From CAZUXE01 sp964624585 (lineage in GTDB: Bacteria; Hydrothermota; Tepidihabitantia; B3-TA06), in NCBI GenBank assembly GCA_964624585.1, contig CAZUXE010000011.1:1-62719 (forward strand): a stretch of DNA of 62,719 nt, read 5' to 3'. This document shows positions 26,202-34,415 of this stretch, one piece after another. The translations under genes and the position numbers were made by a program. Under the pieces are notes generated by a model, which saw only the letters and a program-made list of their open reading frames with translations, ran no database searches and had not been told where the DNA came from. Each line of letters opens with the position of its first letter. Position 1 is the stretch's first letter.

Positions 26202-27439
26202 TTTTGGAATTTTTTAATAAGCAAGGTTACATTGTGTCCGCCGAATCCAAAAGAATTAGAGATTGCCGCTTTGATTTCTTTCTCTCTGGTAGTACCTGGA
26301 ACATAATCAAGATCACAATCTTTACCAGGATTCTCAAAATTTCTGGTTGGATGGACTTTCCCTTGATTGATAGAAAGGGATGTAATTACTGCCTCAGCGC
26401 CTCCAGCGCCGCCAAGAAGATGTCCCAGCATTGATTTTGACGAAGAAACCCATAATTTGTCGGCGTGTTCTTTAAATACGCCTCTTATAGCTTTTGATTC
26501 CATTAAATCGTTAAGTTCTGTTGAAGTGCCGTGCGCATTTACATAGTCTATATCTTCAGGGTTAAGTCCAGCTTCGTCAAGAGCCATATTCATGGCCAAC
26601 TTAGGACCGATTCCGTCAGGGTGGGGGGCTGTCATATGGTAGGCATCTCCAGATAGACCGTAACCTGCAATTTCTGCATATATTTTGGCATTACGTTTGC
26701 GGGCGTGTTCCAGCTCCTCTAAAACTAAAATGCCTGAACCTTCGGCTATAACAAAGCCGTCGCGGTCAGCGTCAAATGGTCTTGAGGCTTTTTCAGGATC
26801 ATCATTGCGTTTAGATAGTGCCATCATATTTGCAAAACCTGAAATGGAAAGCCCGCTTATTGCAGCTTCCGCGCCTCCAGTAATCATTACATCAGCTTTT
26901 CCCTGTTTAAGTAATTGAAAGGCTGAGCCGACAGCGTGGGCGCCTGACGCGCAGGCCGATACCGTACAAAAATTAGGGCCACAAATTCCATATTCAATAG
27001 ATACCATTCCTGATGCCATATCGGGTATCATCATAGGTATCAAAAGCGGGGAAACTCTTTTAGGTCCTTTGCTCAGGAACTTCTCATGTTCCTTTTCCCA
27101 AATCAGTATGCCACCCATTCCGACGCCTATAATTACGCCGCAACGTTCCGGATTTTCTTTATCGAATTCTATGCCAGAATCATCAACCGCTTCATGAGCT
27201 GTCCAGAGCGCGAATTGGGCGAATCTATCCATACGTTTGGCTTTCTTAAAGTCAATACGTTTTGTAGGATCGAAATCTTTGACTTCGCCTGCAATCTGGA
27301 CGGCAAGCTCAGATGGGTCAAATGCCGTAATTCGGGCAACACCATTCTCTGCTGCTAGAAGTCTTTGCCAGCAGGTTGGGGCGTCGTGCCCAAGTGATGT
27401 AAGCAAACCGACGCCCGTTACTACTACTCGACGATTCAT
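26198..27439 (-). CDS. fabF: beta-ketoacyl-ACP synthase II
   Basis: A 413-aa KAS II that condenses malonyl-ACP with acyl-ACP. The nucleophile is C163 (TVSACASGAHAVG). The catalytic histidines lie in VNAHGTSTELND and SNSFGFGGHNV. Length and motifs are standard. It lies 26 nt downstream of acpP, the usual acpP-fabF pair, and overlaps etfB by ATGA. The downstream linkage to an ETF is not usual for fabF. Confidence 0.96.
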   Translation of the reverse strand: MNRRVVVTGVGLLTSLGHDAPTCWQRLLAAENGVARITAFDPSELAVQIAGEVKDFDPTKRIDFKKAKRMDRFAQFALWTAHEAVDDSGIEFDKENPERCGVIIGVGMGGILIWEKEHEKFLSKGPKRVSPLLIPMMIPDMASGMVSIEYGICGPNFCTVSACASGAHAVGSAFQLLKQGKADVMITGGAEAAISGLSISGFANMMALSKRNDDPEKASRPFDADRDGFVIAEGSGILVLEELEHARKRNAKIYAEIAGYGLSGDAYHMTAPHPDGIGPKLAMNMALDEAGLNPEDIDYVNAHGTSTELNDLMESKAIRGVFKEHADKLWVSSSKSMLGHLLGGAGGAEAVITSLSINQGKVHPTRNFENPGKDCDLDYVPGTTREKEIKAAISNSFGFGGHNVTLLIKKFQK

Positions 27440-27465
27440 AAGAGTCCTTATGCCGTCAAAACTTA

Positions 27466-27699
27466 CTATTTAAGCTTGGACTCAAGATACTCTATTGCCT
27501 TACCAACGGTTTCCAGCTTTTGGGCGTCTTCGTCCGGGATCTCGATTTCGAATTTTTCCTCGAATGCCATAATTAACTCAACTGTATCCAGTGAATCGGC
27601 GCCAAGGTCATCAATGAACTTAGCTTCAGGCAAAACTTTCTCTGCGGGAACATGTAGCTGTTCTACAATAATGTTTTTTATGTCATCCAAAAGAGCCAT
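27466..27699 (-). CDS. acpP: acyl carrier protein
   Basis: A 77-aa acidic carrier protein with the phosphopantetheine attachment site at S36 in DLGADSLDTVELIMAFE. It carries growing acyl chains as thioesters for FabF. The AAGGAGG site and a separate TTGACA/TAGACT promoter (17-bp spacer) give a normal leader of about 25 nt. It is the first gene of acpP-fabF-etfB-etfA(-coaE). Confidence 0.97.
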   Translation of the reverse strand: MALLDDIKNIIVEQLHVPAEKVLPEAKFIDDLGADSLDTVELIMAFEEKFEIEIPDEDAQKLETVGKAIEYLESKLK

Positions 27700-27732
27700 T
27701 TAATCCTCCTTAAAAATAGTTTACTGAGGCGA

Positions 27733-27761
27733 AGTCTACCGCAAACAGCACGACTTGTCAA
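27733..27761 (-). promoter_or_regulatory. acpP operon promoter
   Basis: TTGACA (27761-27756), a 17-bp spacer and TAGACT (27738-27733). Confidence 0.75.
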
Positions 27762-27936
27762 GTAATTGAGGGTAGAGTTTTATTTATGTCCTTAACTTCT
27801 TTGAGGCTATAAATATCCGTAAGTTGTTTTAAGGCAATTGGTTAAATTGATTGATGGAACTTGTTGTTACTTTTCTATAAACTTATTTGGGAATTAGCAT
27901 TGAACAAGATTATTCACTGAAAAGCAATTAATTCAA

Positions 27937-28195
27937 TTACCATACTTTGGTAGGGTCAATAAGTTGGCTAAGTTTATCGTAGATTTGTTTTGTATGGGTT
28001 TGCGATTTCAAGGCATCAGCAGTGAAATAATACTCTTTTCCGGCATTTTTAATTATAAACCACGCAGTATATTGATTCCACTTGATGTTAATCCCGAACC
28101 ATTTAATCTTGATATCACGTAAATTAAAGGGAAATTATGCCTACTACAAAAGCCAATGATGAGTAGAAAATATCATAATTTAATGAATAAGACAT
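27937..28195 (-). pseudogene. possible frameshifted small gene
   Basis: Two reading frames abut. From ATG 28195 the frame reads MSYSLNYDIFYSSLAFVVG then IISL and stops. Shifting +1 at CTT-TAA gives an open frame to 27937 (IKIKWFGINIKWNQYTAWFI ... KQIYDKLSQLIDPTKVW). Together they would make about 85 aa with an N-terminal hydrophobic segment and a charged domain. No promoter or Shine-Dalgarno is clear. It could be a decayed gene, a sequencing indel or a +1 recoded gene. I do not recognise the family. It is in the 600-bp tract between acpP and the V-ATPase genes. Confidence 0.35.
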
Positions 28196-28212
28196 CTTTT
28201 TTGGTTCTCTAA

Positions 28213-28314
28213 CTAATACTTTTTTGCCATTTCATTATTTATCCACCGTTCCTTAAAGTCTAAAGTGGTTGCAAATAGCTCAACGATTCTTGAGTCTATT
28301 ATCATCAAAGGCAT
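28213..28314 (-). CDS. possible 33-aa small protein downstream of the V-ATPase E gene
   Basis: A 33-codon frame (MPLMIIDSRIVELFATTLDF then KERWINNEMAKKY) starts 47 nt after the V-ATPase E subunit gene, with AAAAGG about 15 nt upstream. Amino-acid use looks protein-like, but there is no recognisable family and the position suggests it may be a remnant. Nothing else is evident between 28196 and 28360. Confidence 0.25.
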   Translation of the reverse strand: MPLMIIDSRIVELFATTLDFKERWINNEMAKKY

Positions 28315-28360
28315 CAATTCTGTACACCTTTTTGTAAGTCTTTATAATTCGAGTTCCAAA

Positions 28361-28912
28361 TTACTTCTTGCCTGCTGTTGAAAAAAGAATTTCTGATATT
28401 TCAAGAGTTAGTTGTTCGCCTAATGTCTCAAAGGCGGCGTCAATACTGAAATTCAGGTCGTATTTTGGTGTTCTGAGTATGATACCGCCCATTATTGGCG
28501 CAGTTTCTGATTTTTTAGCCCAGGCTGAAGACTTGAATTTCTTTTTGTCAGACTCTGAAAGAAGTATTATACTTCCTTTTCCATGCTGCTTGACAATTTT
28601 TGCAATTAATGTTGAATAAGAACGGGCGCGAGTGAAATCTTGGGCAGCCTTTTTTAATACGGTGTTAATGAGTTCGTGCTTGGTTGTTAAAACTTCTTTG
28701 TTTGACGCCAAGCGAGCTTCTGAGATAATTTCTCTATGGATACGTTCTTTCTCAAGTTTAGCTAGTTTTTTTGTTTCCTCTTTGTATGCGGTTATTGTTT
28801 CTTTTTGTTGTCTATTCAGTGTTTCTATTCGTTGTGCGTATTCAGCCTCAATTTCTTTTGCCTTCTTTTTGGCGTCGGTAATTATTTTGGCGCTTACTTT
28901 ATCTTCAGCCAT
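28361..28912 (-). CDS. V/A-type ATPase subunit E (peripheral stalk)
   Basis: A 183-aa subunit with a long N-terminal coiled coil (about residues 5-95, Lys/Glu-rich) and a C-terminal globular domain (about 95-183) typical of V/A-ATPase E, which with the G/H subunit forms the peripheral stalk. Last in the local cluster order G/H-I-K-E. In most operons E is followed by C, F, A, B and D; here none of these follow. It starts 7 nt after subunit K. Confidence 0.75.
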   Translation of the reverse strand: MAEDKVSAKIITDAKKKAKEIEAEYAQRIETLNRQQKETITAYKEETKKLAKLEKERIHREIISEARLASNKEVLTTKHELINTVLKKAAQDFTRARSYSTLIAKIVKQHGKGSIILLSESDKKKFKSSAWAKKSETAPIMGGIILRTPKYDLNFSIDAAFETLGEQLTLEISEILFSTAGKK

Positions 28913-28919
28913 ACTATTT

Positions 28920-29402
28920 TTATTTTATACCGAGCCAGATGAAGATAGTTACTAGTAGACCAAGTACGGCATAGGTTTCAACCATTGCTCCATAGATAAC
29001 GGCTTTTGTTGAATCCTTAGGACGTTTGGCGGTCATTTCAACACCTGCTGCGCAAACTTTACCTTGATGAATTCCTGACAATAGGCCTGTAAAGGCTATA
29101 GGAAGGGCTGCAAAAAGGAATTGAATTCCAGTCCACAAATCCATATTAGCTACTCCGGCGGTTCCCATTACGCCCATTTTACTTAGGATAAGGAATGCAG
29201 CTAAGAATCCATAAAATCCTTGGGTACCCGGTAGTACCACTAATATGAATAGTGAGCCAAATTTATCAGGGTCTTCTGCAAGAACACCGTTAGCTACTTT
29301 TGCGGCGTAGCCTATGCCGATGGCTGAGCCGATACCAGCTAAAATAGCGGCGACACCTGCGCCGAGTATACCAATAGCCATGCCTACAGGATCAGATCCC
29401 AT
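28920..29402 (-). CDS. V/A-type ATPase subunit K (rotor c-ring), sodium-type ligand set
   Basis: A 160-aa proteolipid made of two fused hairpins (four transmembrane helices). The second hairpin carries the ion-binding carboxylate E142 (GAMVETYAVLGLL). The first hairpin has T60-Q61 in VVLPGTQGFYGF instead of a carboxylate, and Q113 lies in GIHQGKVCAAG. In the Enterococcus hirae sodium V-ATPase the ligands are T64, Q65, Q110 and E139, with the same 29-residue spacing from Gln to Glu as here. Sodium transport is therefore inferred. One carboxylate per four helices implies a low ion-to-ATP ratio. GGAGG lies just upstream, and the ATG directly follows the stop of subunit I. Confidence 0.92.
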   Translation of the reverse strand: MGSDPVGMAIGILGAGVAAILAGIGSAIGIGYAAKVANGVLAEDPDKFGSLFILVVLPGTQGFYGFLAAFLILSKMGVMGTAGVANMDLWTGIQFLFAALPIAFTGLLSGIHQGKVCAAGVEMTAKRPKDSTKAVIYGAMVETYAVLGLLVTIFIWLGIK

Positions 29403-31685
29403 TTAGGTCCTCCTTGTCACTTTGACGTAACGTGTTTTTAATTCAAATGGTTCAAATGGAGTACCGCCACCCTTAAAGAAGCGGGGCAGATATTCCACAT
29501 ATTGCAAACGTAAGGTATGAACAAATCCGCTTAATGCGCTCATCACCAGGTTGTAGACGTGGCCTACAGTTAGTACGATAAGCATAAGTATTACAGATAA
29601 CACAGGTATCCCTTCAAACATCCATGCAATTTGGTTAAACGCTGCGGCAACACCTGCGGTTACCATACCTAAGGCCATTAACCTTACGTATGAAAGTACA
29701 ATTCCTAGAACTCCTGTTGTGTTGGAGTAAACGTTGTAGGTTCCCCAAATAATCCGTCCCCCCCAGCCTTTGAGCAATGAAAGGCCGAATGTTAAATTCA
29801 ATATAAATACTAAAGCAAGATAAAGATTCGATGCAAGTATTCCACTGACATAAAGTACAATAGATGCAAGCGCGATAGAGGCAATAATTAATCCGGGTAC
29901 TTTTAATGTTTTTCCGGATAGTCCCTTAAATAATGTGTAGAACCATAGGCTGGATGCTGCGCCGATAAGAATGGCTTTTATGTAAATTCCGGGTAGATGA
30001 AGAAAACCAAATCCCTTACTTGCCGCAAGTAAGGCCGATGTAACCAGTATCCAAAAAAGTATTGCGCTGGTCACAGAGGTTTTAGCCGGCCTTTCTGAGA
30101 GAACAATTGCTGTTGCTAGGCTTGCAAGAACTACTATCAGTAAGGGAATGAAAAGCGAAACAGGTAGCAGGGCAATATTTTTAGAGGTTGCAATCATTAA
30201 GGGTATTGCAAGGAATATTATGAACCATGGGAGACTTTCAAACAAAGCTGGTCCAAAACGTCGTGTGCGTAAGCCGTCAATAACAGCTATTCCAATTCCA
30301 AAGAGCATATTAAAGTAACCTAAACCCAGGGATAAGTAAAAGAAAGGCATGGGGTCTTTTAATGGGTCAAACCAGGTAAGTGAGTCTCTAAGGTGCATAA
30401 GCCAAGGTATTTGCAGCATATCAGGCATATTCCCAAACCAGGAGCCGGTTGCAGCGCCTGTAACAATTGTTAGCACACCACCGTAGAATAGTATCCACAC
30501 CAAATCACCGCGTACTTTTTTGACCCAAATTAGATACGCGGTAATGAGAGTTATTACCAAACCGTAACCTGCATCCGTTAGACAAAGGGCGAAGAAGAGG
30601 GCAAAGAAGGGAGCCATAAAAGGTGTTGGGTCTGCTTCCGCGCCGTCGGGAGTGCCGTACATTTTCATAATCATTTCGAATGGGCGGACAGGGGAAATAT
30701 TTTGCAGTGCAACTGGAGGTTGTTCTCCTTTATCGGGTTTAACACTGCGAATTTCTGTGGCTCCAAAACCAGCAAGTAATTTGTTGAGAGCTTTTCTATC
30801 TGACGAACGAATCCAGCCTGTGATGAAGGCAGCCTTGTTAGTTTTTCCTAATTTTTCATGCTGATTATATAACAGTTCTTCATTCTCAAAGTGGTCAACT
30901 GCTGTTTGCAGTCCAGACAGTTCATTAGTCATCTCAATAGCTTGGCGTCTAATTTCTTGCTTCTCCGCCTCTATTTCTTTAAGCTTTTTTTTGCGAGATG
31001 CAATTTCCTGAGCTGGAGTTTTAGAGAATCCTTTGAGTATAATTGTCTTAATTCCTGTTGCTTTCAAGGCATCTTCTACATCTAAAGTAATATCTTTTGA
31101 AAATAACAGCACCGCATATTCGGTGTCCGCTTCGGTTAGTATGGTTTGAATATCTATAGTTAAATTTTGCAAGGCTTTCAATAGAGCTTTTCGTTCTTCT
31201 TGACTTGAGATAAAGATAAAGCGTGCATTTGTTCGCTTAAGAGAAGTATATTCTGAAGGAGGATGAGTTAGGGTTTCCCATGGAGCAAGTGTTTCCAACT
31301 CAGTTTTAATATTTCTGGATTCTGCATCAAGGCGGGAGGCTTTTTCACTAAGCTGATTAATTTTCATCAAACGAGAATCAAGGTCAAGTTCTTTTACCCT
31401 ATTACGGAATTCATCAACAGGTAGCGAAGGTTTGGATGCAAACATTCCGCCTTTGTTTTTAGGGGCGTAGCCTGCCAGAAAATGGATTGCCTGTGTTAGT
31501 GAAGCAAGGGTTTGTTTTAAGTCTTCCGGTGTTTGCTTGTTATCTTCGTTTGCTCCCTGCTCCATTGTTTCTTTTGGAAAGTCAGCAATGTGAAGAAGAC
31601 CTTCTTCCTGCAACCTTCGCAGCAAATTATCGCGTTCAGCTATGTGGGTCGCGATTAAAACTTTTTCTACTTTTGCTGTTCCCAC
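29403..31685 (-). CDS. V/A-type ATPase subunit I (membrane stator, a-subunit)
   Basis: A 760-aa stator subunit. The N-terminal half (about 1-340) is a cytoplasmic alpha/beta arm with coiled coil. The C-terminal half holds about eight transmembrane helices containing family motifs (FALFFALCLTDAGYGLV, TNTTGVLG-like SNTTGVLGIVLSYVRLMALGM, and VLTVGHVYNLVMSALSGFVH, LRLQYVEYLPRFF). The essential arginine is in the SYVRLMALG segment. The start is GTG with AAGGA upstream, overlapping the G/H gene by 19 nt. It forms the ion half-channels against the K ring. Confidence 0.92.
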   Translation of the reverse strand: MGTAKVEKVLIATHIAERDNLLRRLQEEGLLHIADFPKETMEQGANEDNKQTPEDLKQTLASLTQAIHFLAGYAPKNKGGMFASKPSLPVDEFRNRVKELDLDSRLMKINQLSEKASRLDAESRNIKTELETLAPWETLTHPPSEYTSLKRTNARFIFISSQEERKALLKALQNLTIDIQTILTEADTEYAVLLFSKDITLDVEDALKATGIKTIILKGFSKTPAQEIASRKKKLKEIEAEKQEIRRQAIEMTNELSGLQTAVDHFENEELLYNQHEKLGKTNKAAFITGWIRSSDRKALNKLLAGFGATEIRSVKPDKGEQPPVALQNISPVRPFEMIMKMYGTPDGAEADPTPFMAPFFALFFALCLTDAGYGLVITLITAYLIWVKKVRGDLVWILFYGGVLTIVTGAATGSWFGNMPDMLQIPWLMHLRDSLTWFDPLKDPMPFFYLSLGLGYFNMLFGIGIAVIDGLRTRRFGPALFESLPWFIIFLAIPLMIATSKNIALLPVSLFIPLLIVVLASLATAIVLSERPAKTSVTSAILFWILVTSALLAASKGFGFLHLPGIYIKAILIGAASSLWFYTLFKGLSGKTLKVPGLIIASIALASIVLYVSGILASNLYLALVFILNLTFGLSLLKGWGGRIIWGTYNVYSNTTGVLGIVLSYVRLMALGMVTAGVAAAFNQIAWMFEGIPVLSVILMLIVLTVGHVYNLVMSALSGFVHTLRLQYVEYLPRFFKGGGTPFEPFELKTRYVKVTRRT

Positions 31686-31996
31686 AGCTGTAAAATCCTT
31701 TTTTGTGCGTGAGTTGCAGCTTTATCTATTTTCGACTGAGCCTTTTTTCTAAGAGCTTCGGCTTCTTTTTTTGCCCTTTTTCTTAACTCTTCGGCTTCCT
31801 TAGATGCTTCTTTCTCGGCATCAAGGCGAGCTTTTGAAAGGGTAGCTTCCCGTTCTTTAATCAGATTCTCTTCCTGTTTTGCAGTTTGGGAAGAGACCTT
31901 TTCCAGCCCTTTTTGCCCGTCTTCTTCGGCAGCTGCAATAATCTTTGCCGCTTTTTCTTCGGCTTCTCTTATTTCTTTTAATAAATCCTGTTTCAA
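31667..31996 (-). CDS. V/A-type ATPase peripheral stalk subunit (G/H-like)
   Basis: A 109-aa almost entirely helical, Ala/Glu/Lys-rich coiled coil, as expected for the V/A-ATPase G/H subunit that pairs with E in the peripheral stalk. Identification rests mainly on composition, size and position as first gene of the operon, since such coiled coils have little sequence signature. The start is TTG at 31996, 8 nt after AAGGAG; there is no ATG alternative. Confidence 0.7.
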   Translation of the reverse strand: MKQDLLKEIREAEEKAAKIIAAAEEDGQKGLEKVSSQTAKQEENLIKEREATLSKARLDAEKEASKEAEELRKRAKKEAEALRKKAQSKIDKAATHAQKRILQLWEQQK

Positions 31997-32060
31997 AAGG
32001 CTTGCTCCTTTTTGAAAAGCGCGCTTTTAACACAATTTCACACTCTTTCGCTCTCGGCGA

Positions 32061-32088
32061 ATTATACGGTATGCCCTTGAAGTGTCAA
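32061..32088 (-). promoter_or_regulatory. V-ATPase operon promoter, full consensus
   Basis: TTGACA (32088-32083), a 16-bp spacer and TATAAT (32066-32061), the only perfect -35/-10 pair in the window. Confidence 0.85.
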
Positions 32089-32185
32089 GTTTAATAGTGA
32101 GGACTTAATTTTAGTTCCAAGCTTTACCTTATCCTTAAGGCAGAGTTTTGGTATGCTCAACTTTTCTTGTAAGCGCTTTTCTGCC

Positions 32186-32213
32186 TTGACCCTTTCGCAT
32201 ATATACGTATTAT
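32186..32213 (+). promoter_or_regulatory. promoter of the cyclophilin pair
   Basis: TTGACC (32186-32191), a 16-bp spacer and TATTAT (32208-32213); a leader of about 23 nt contains AGGAGG (32231-32236). Confidence 0.75.
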
Positions 32214-32242
32214 TGTTGGAAACTTTTACAAGGAGGATATTT

Positions 32243-32863
32243 ATGAAGAAGATACTAACTCCGCTATTTCTAGTGCTTGTCGTTCTGACAGCTTGTGGAA
32301 AAGGTAAGAAAGCCGAGCCACCGAAAAAAGCAGGTCCTTTTGGAATTGTTCGTAGTTCTTGGACAGCCGAAACAACACCTCAGGATAGGGTGAATCGTGC
32401 TTTGGAAGTCCGCAATGTGGATATCGCACTAACTGGTTCTGAGAAAGCTACTATTGAAACTAACAAAGGCACTATTGTGGCGGAACTTTATTCAAAAGAT
32501 GCCCCTCTTACTGTGCGAAATTTTATTCGTTTAGCTGAGTGTGGATTTTACGATAATCTTATTTGGCATCGCTATGTTTCCGATTTTGTTATCCAAGGCG
32601 GTGATCCTTTAGGGCGCGGAACCGGGAATTCAGGCTACAATATCCAGTTCGAAAAGAATCCTCGCAAGCACGAAGAAGGTGTTTTGGCTATGGCTAGAGG
32701 AAGCGATTATAACAGTGCGTCATGTCAGTTTTATATTAGCTTGAAGGCGCTTCCCAATCTTGACGGAGAATATGTTGTTTTCGGAAAGGTGCATGAGGGT
32801 ATGGATGTAGTGAAGCAATTGCGCGCTCAAGATACAATTCGTAGTATACATATAAGCAAATGA
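32243..32863 (+). CDS. lipoprotein peptidyl-prolyl isomerase (cyclophilin type)
   Basis: A 206-aa cyclophilin with a lipoprotein signal ending VVLTAC (C18). It catalyses prolyl cis-trans isomerisation, probably in the periplasm. Cyclophilin landmarks are WHRYVSDFVIQGGDP (catalytic Arg), MARGSDYNSASCQFYISL and LDGEYVVFGKVHEGMDVV. The start at 32243 is set by AGGAGG, six bases upstream; the frame is open further 5' without a ribosome site. Its stop overlaps the start of a paralogue (ATGA). Confidence 0.9.
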   Translation: MKKILTPLFLVLVVLTACGKGKKAEPPKKAGPFGIVRSSWTAETTPQDRVNRALEVRNVDIALTGSEKATIETNKGTIVAELYSKDAPLTVRNFIRLAECGFYDNLIWHRYVSDFVIQGGDPLGRGTGNSGYNIQFEKNPRKHEEGVLAMARGSDYNSASCQFYISLKALPNLDGEYVVFGKVHEGMDVVKQLRAQDTIRSIHISK

Positions 32864-33459
32864 AGAACGTAAAAAGCCGTATTCTGATTACAGTTGCCGT
32901 TAGTTTTTTGCTGGCGGCTGTTTCTATCAATTGTTTAAGGAAGGTTAATGTGCCTAATACCAATTCTATGAGCGCTAAGGACAGGGTTGAGATGGCTATG
33001 CGTCTTAAAGATGCTAAAGTTGAACTTAGTGAAAATGAAGTTGCTTTTGTTGAAACTAACAAGGGAAAGTTCAAATTTAAGCTTTATTCAGCAGAGTCGC
33101 CTAAAACGGTACGCAATTTTATTCGTCTTGCCGATGCCGGATTCTACAATGGTTTAACATGGCACCGCTATGTTTCTAATTTTGTTATTCAGGGTGGCGA
33201 TCCGCTGGGTAATGGAACCGGTAATGCAGGTTATAATATAGATTTTGAGCCCAACACTATGACGCATGAGTTAGGTGCGGTGGGTATGGCGCGTGGGCCT
33301 TCGCTAAATTCTGGCTCATGCCAATTTTACATATGTCTTGCACCTCAACCAACTCTTGATGGTAATTATGTAGTGTTTGGGATTGTTACAGAAGGTATGG
33401 ATGTTGTTCAAAAGCTAAGGGCTGGCGATACAATCAAATCCATAACAATTAAGCGATAA
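32860..33459 (+). CDS. second exported peptidyl-prolyl isomerase (cyclophilin type)
   Basis: A 199-aa paralogue of the upstream gene, in ATGA overlap. Hydrophobic signal at residues 8-25, with a cysteine in SINC that is a poor lipobox, so it may be anchored or released. Landmarks: WHRYVSNFVIQGGDP, MARGPSLNSGSCQFYICL and LDGNYVVFGIVTEGMDVV. The isomerase cores of the two proteins are clearly similar while the N-terminal 50 residues are not, which indicates an old tandem duplication. Confidence 0.9.
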   Translation: MKNVKSRILITVAVSFLLAAVSINCLRKVNVPNTNSMSAKDRVEMAMRLKDAKVELSENEVAFVETNKGKFKFKLYSAESPKTVRNFIRLADAGFYNGLTWHRYVSNFVIQGGDPLGNGTGNAGYNIDFEPNTMTHELGAVGMARGPSLNSGSCQFYICLAPQPTLDGNYVVFGIVTEGMDVVQKLRAGDTIKSITIKR

Positions 33460-33524
33460 TTATAGTTAAGAAGTTACGATCTTCAGATTTCCTAGATTAT
33501 CCTTAGCGGTAATTAAAAAAAGGG

Positions 33525-33552
33525 CTTTTGCGCCCTTTTTTCTTATGAAGAT
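33525..33552. terminator. bidirectional rho-independent terminator
   Basis: An A-tract (33525-33531), GGGC, a 6-nt loop, GCCC and a T-tract (33546-33552) form a symmetrical hairpin between convergent transcription units. Confidence 0.85.
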
Positions 33553-33624
33553 ATTAAAGTTTCCTTAAAGTCTATATCGTAGCGTATAAAAAGAAAATGG
33601 AAGTATAGTTTTTTCTAGTCTTAA

Positions 33625-34326
33625 TTAAACGTCAACATGAACTGCAATGCCAGGTATAATATTATCAAACTTTGGGGAAAAGCCAATGTTTCCTGTAATG
33701 GTTAGCCAGTACAATGGGGAATAACTCACGCCCGGGAAGATATCAAATTGCGGAGTTTTGTCAGAAGTATTTAAATTGAGAAAAGCCTTGGTTTCAATAT
33801 ATACAAAGAAGTAATTAAAAATCTCCAATTCAGGAGTAAGCAGGAATTTAATTTCTTTCCGTTCTCCATAAAAAGAAAATGCTGAGCTGGCGTTAAAATG
33901 ACAGCTAAAGTTGGAAAAGTTCACACTACTCATCAAGCCCGGTCCTAGAGCGAGTGAAATATTGCCTGTAAGAGGAATACTTATATCCAGAACAGGGGTG
34001 AGTGTAAAGTGTTTTGTTGAAATTAGTTTGTATCTACCTTCAATCCATGGATCTGTAAGGCCTGAGGTTACGGTGGCAGGTTTGCCGCCACTGTAGTTCA
34101 TATAAAGGTTAAAATACAAGCTTGCGTCAAAGTCATAGGGGAGACCGTAGCCTATTGTAATTTGTGGATTCATAGTGAAACCGGAATCTTCTAAAGGAAT
34201 TTTGCAGGGTATTGCTATTGCAAGATGGTTGTCGTTAGGTGCAAAAACTTCCGCTGATAGTGTGTAGAGCGGACGTGCGTTCAACGTAAGTATCCACAGA
34301 GTTAGAAAAAGAAAAACTTTACGCAA
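33625..34326 (-). CDS. putative outer-membrane beta-barrel protein
   Basis: A 233-aa exported protein with signal peptide MRKVFLFLTLWILTLNARP and many short alternating hydrophobic strands ending in a short polar tail (IPGIAVHVDV), as in small outer-membrane barrels. No specific family recognised. The start is TTG at 34326 preceded by AGGAGG (4-nt spacing); no ATG is available. It is similar in length and layout to the next gene upstream (shared features: signal, GYGLPYDFDASL/GFSEKLDATM segment, FSPKFDNIIPGI/FSPTFDKITPGI near the end), so the two are paralogues. Confidence 0.65.
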   Translation of the reverse strand: MRKVFLFLTLWILTLNARPLYTLSAEVFAPNDNHLAIAIPCKIPLEDSGFTMNPQITIGYGLPYDFDASLYFNLYMNYSGGKPATVTSGLTDPWIEGRYKLISTKHFTLTPVLDISIPLTGNISLALGPGLMSSVNFSNFSCHFNASSAFSFYGERKEIKFLLTPELEIFNYFFVYIETKAFLNLNTSDKTPQFDIFPGVSYSPLYWLTITGNIGFSPKFDNIIPGIAVHVDV

Positions 34327-34415
34327 GGTTCCTCCTTGAGTTCTAAATTGCCTTCATTAAGTTTATATTAGTAAATTTCTTTATACACAGGCTAAGAATT
34401 ACGAACATGTCGATT

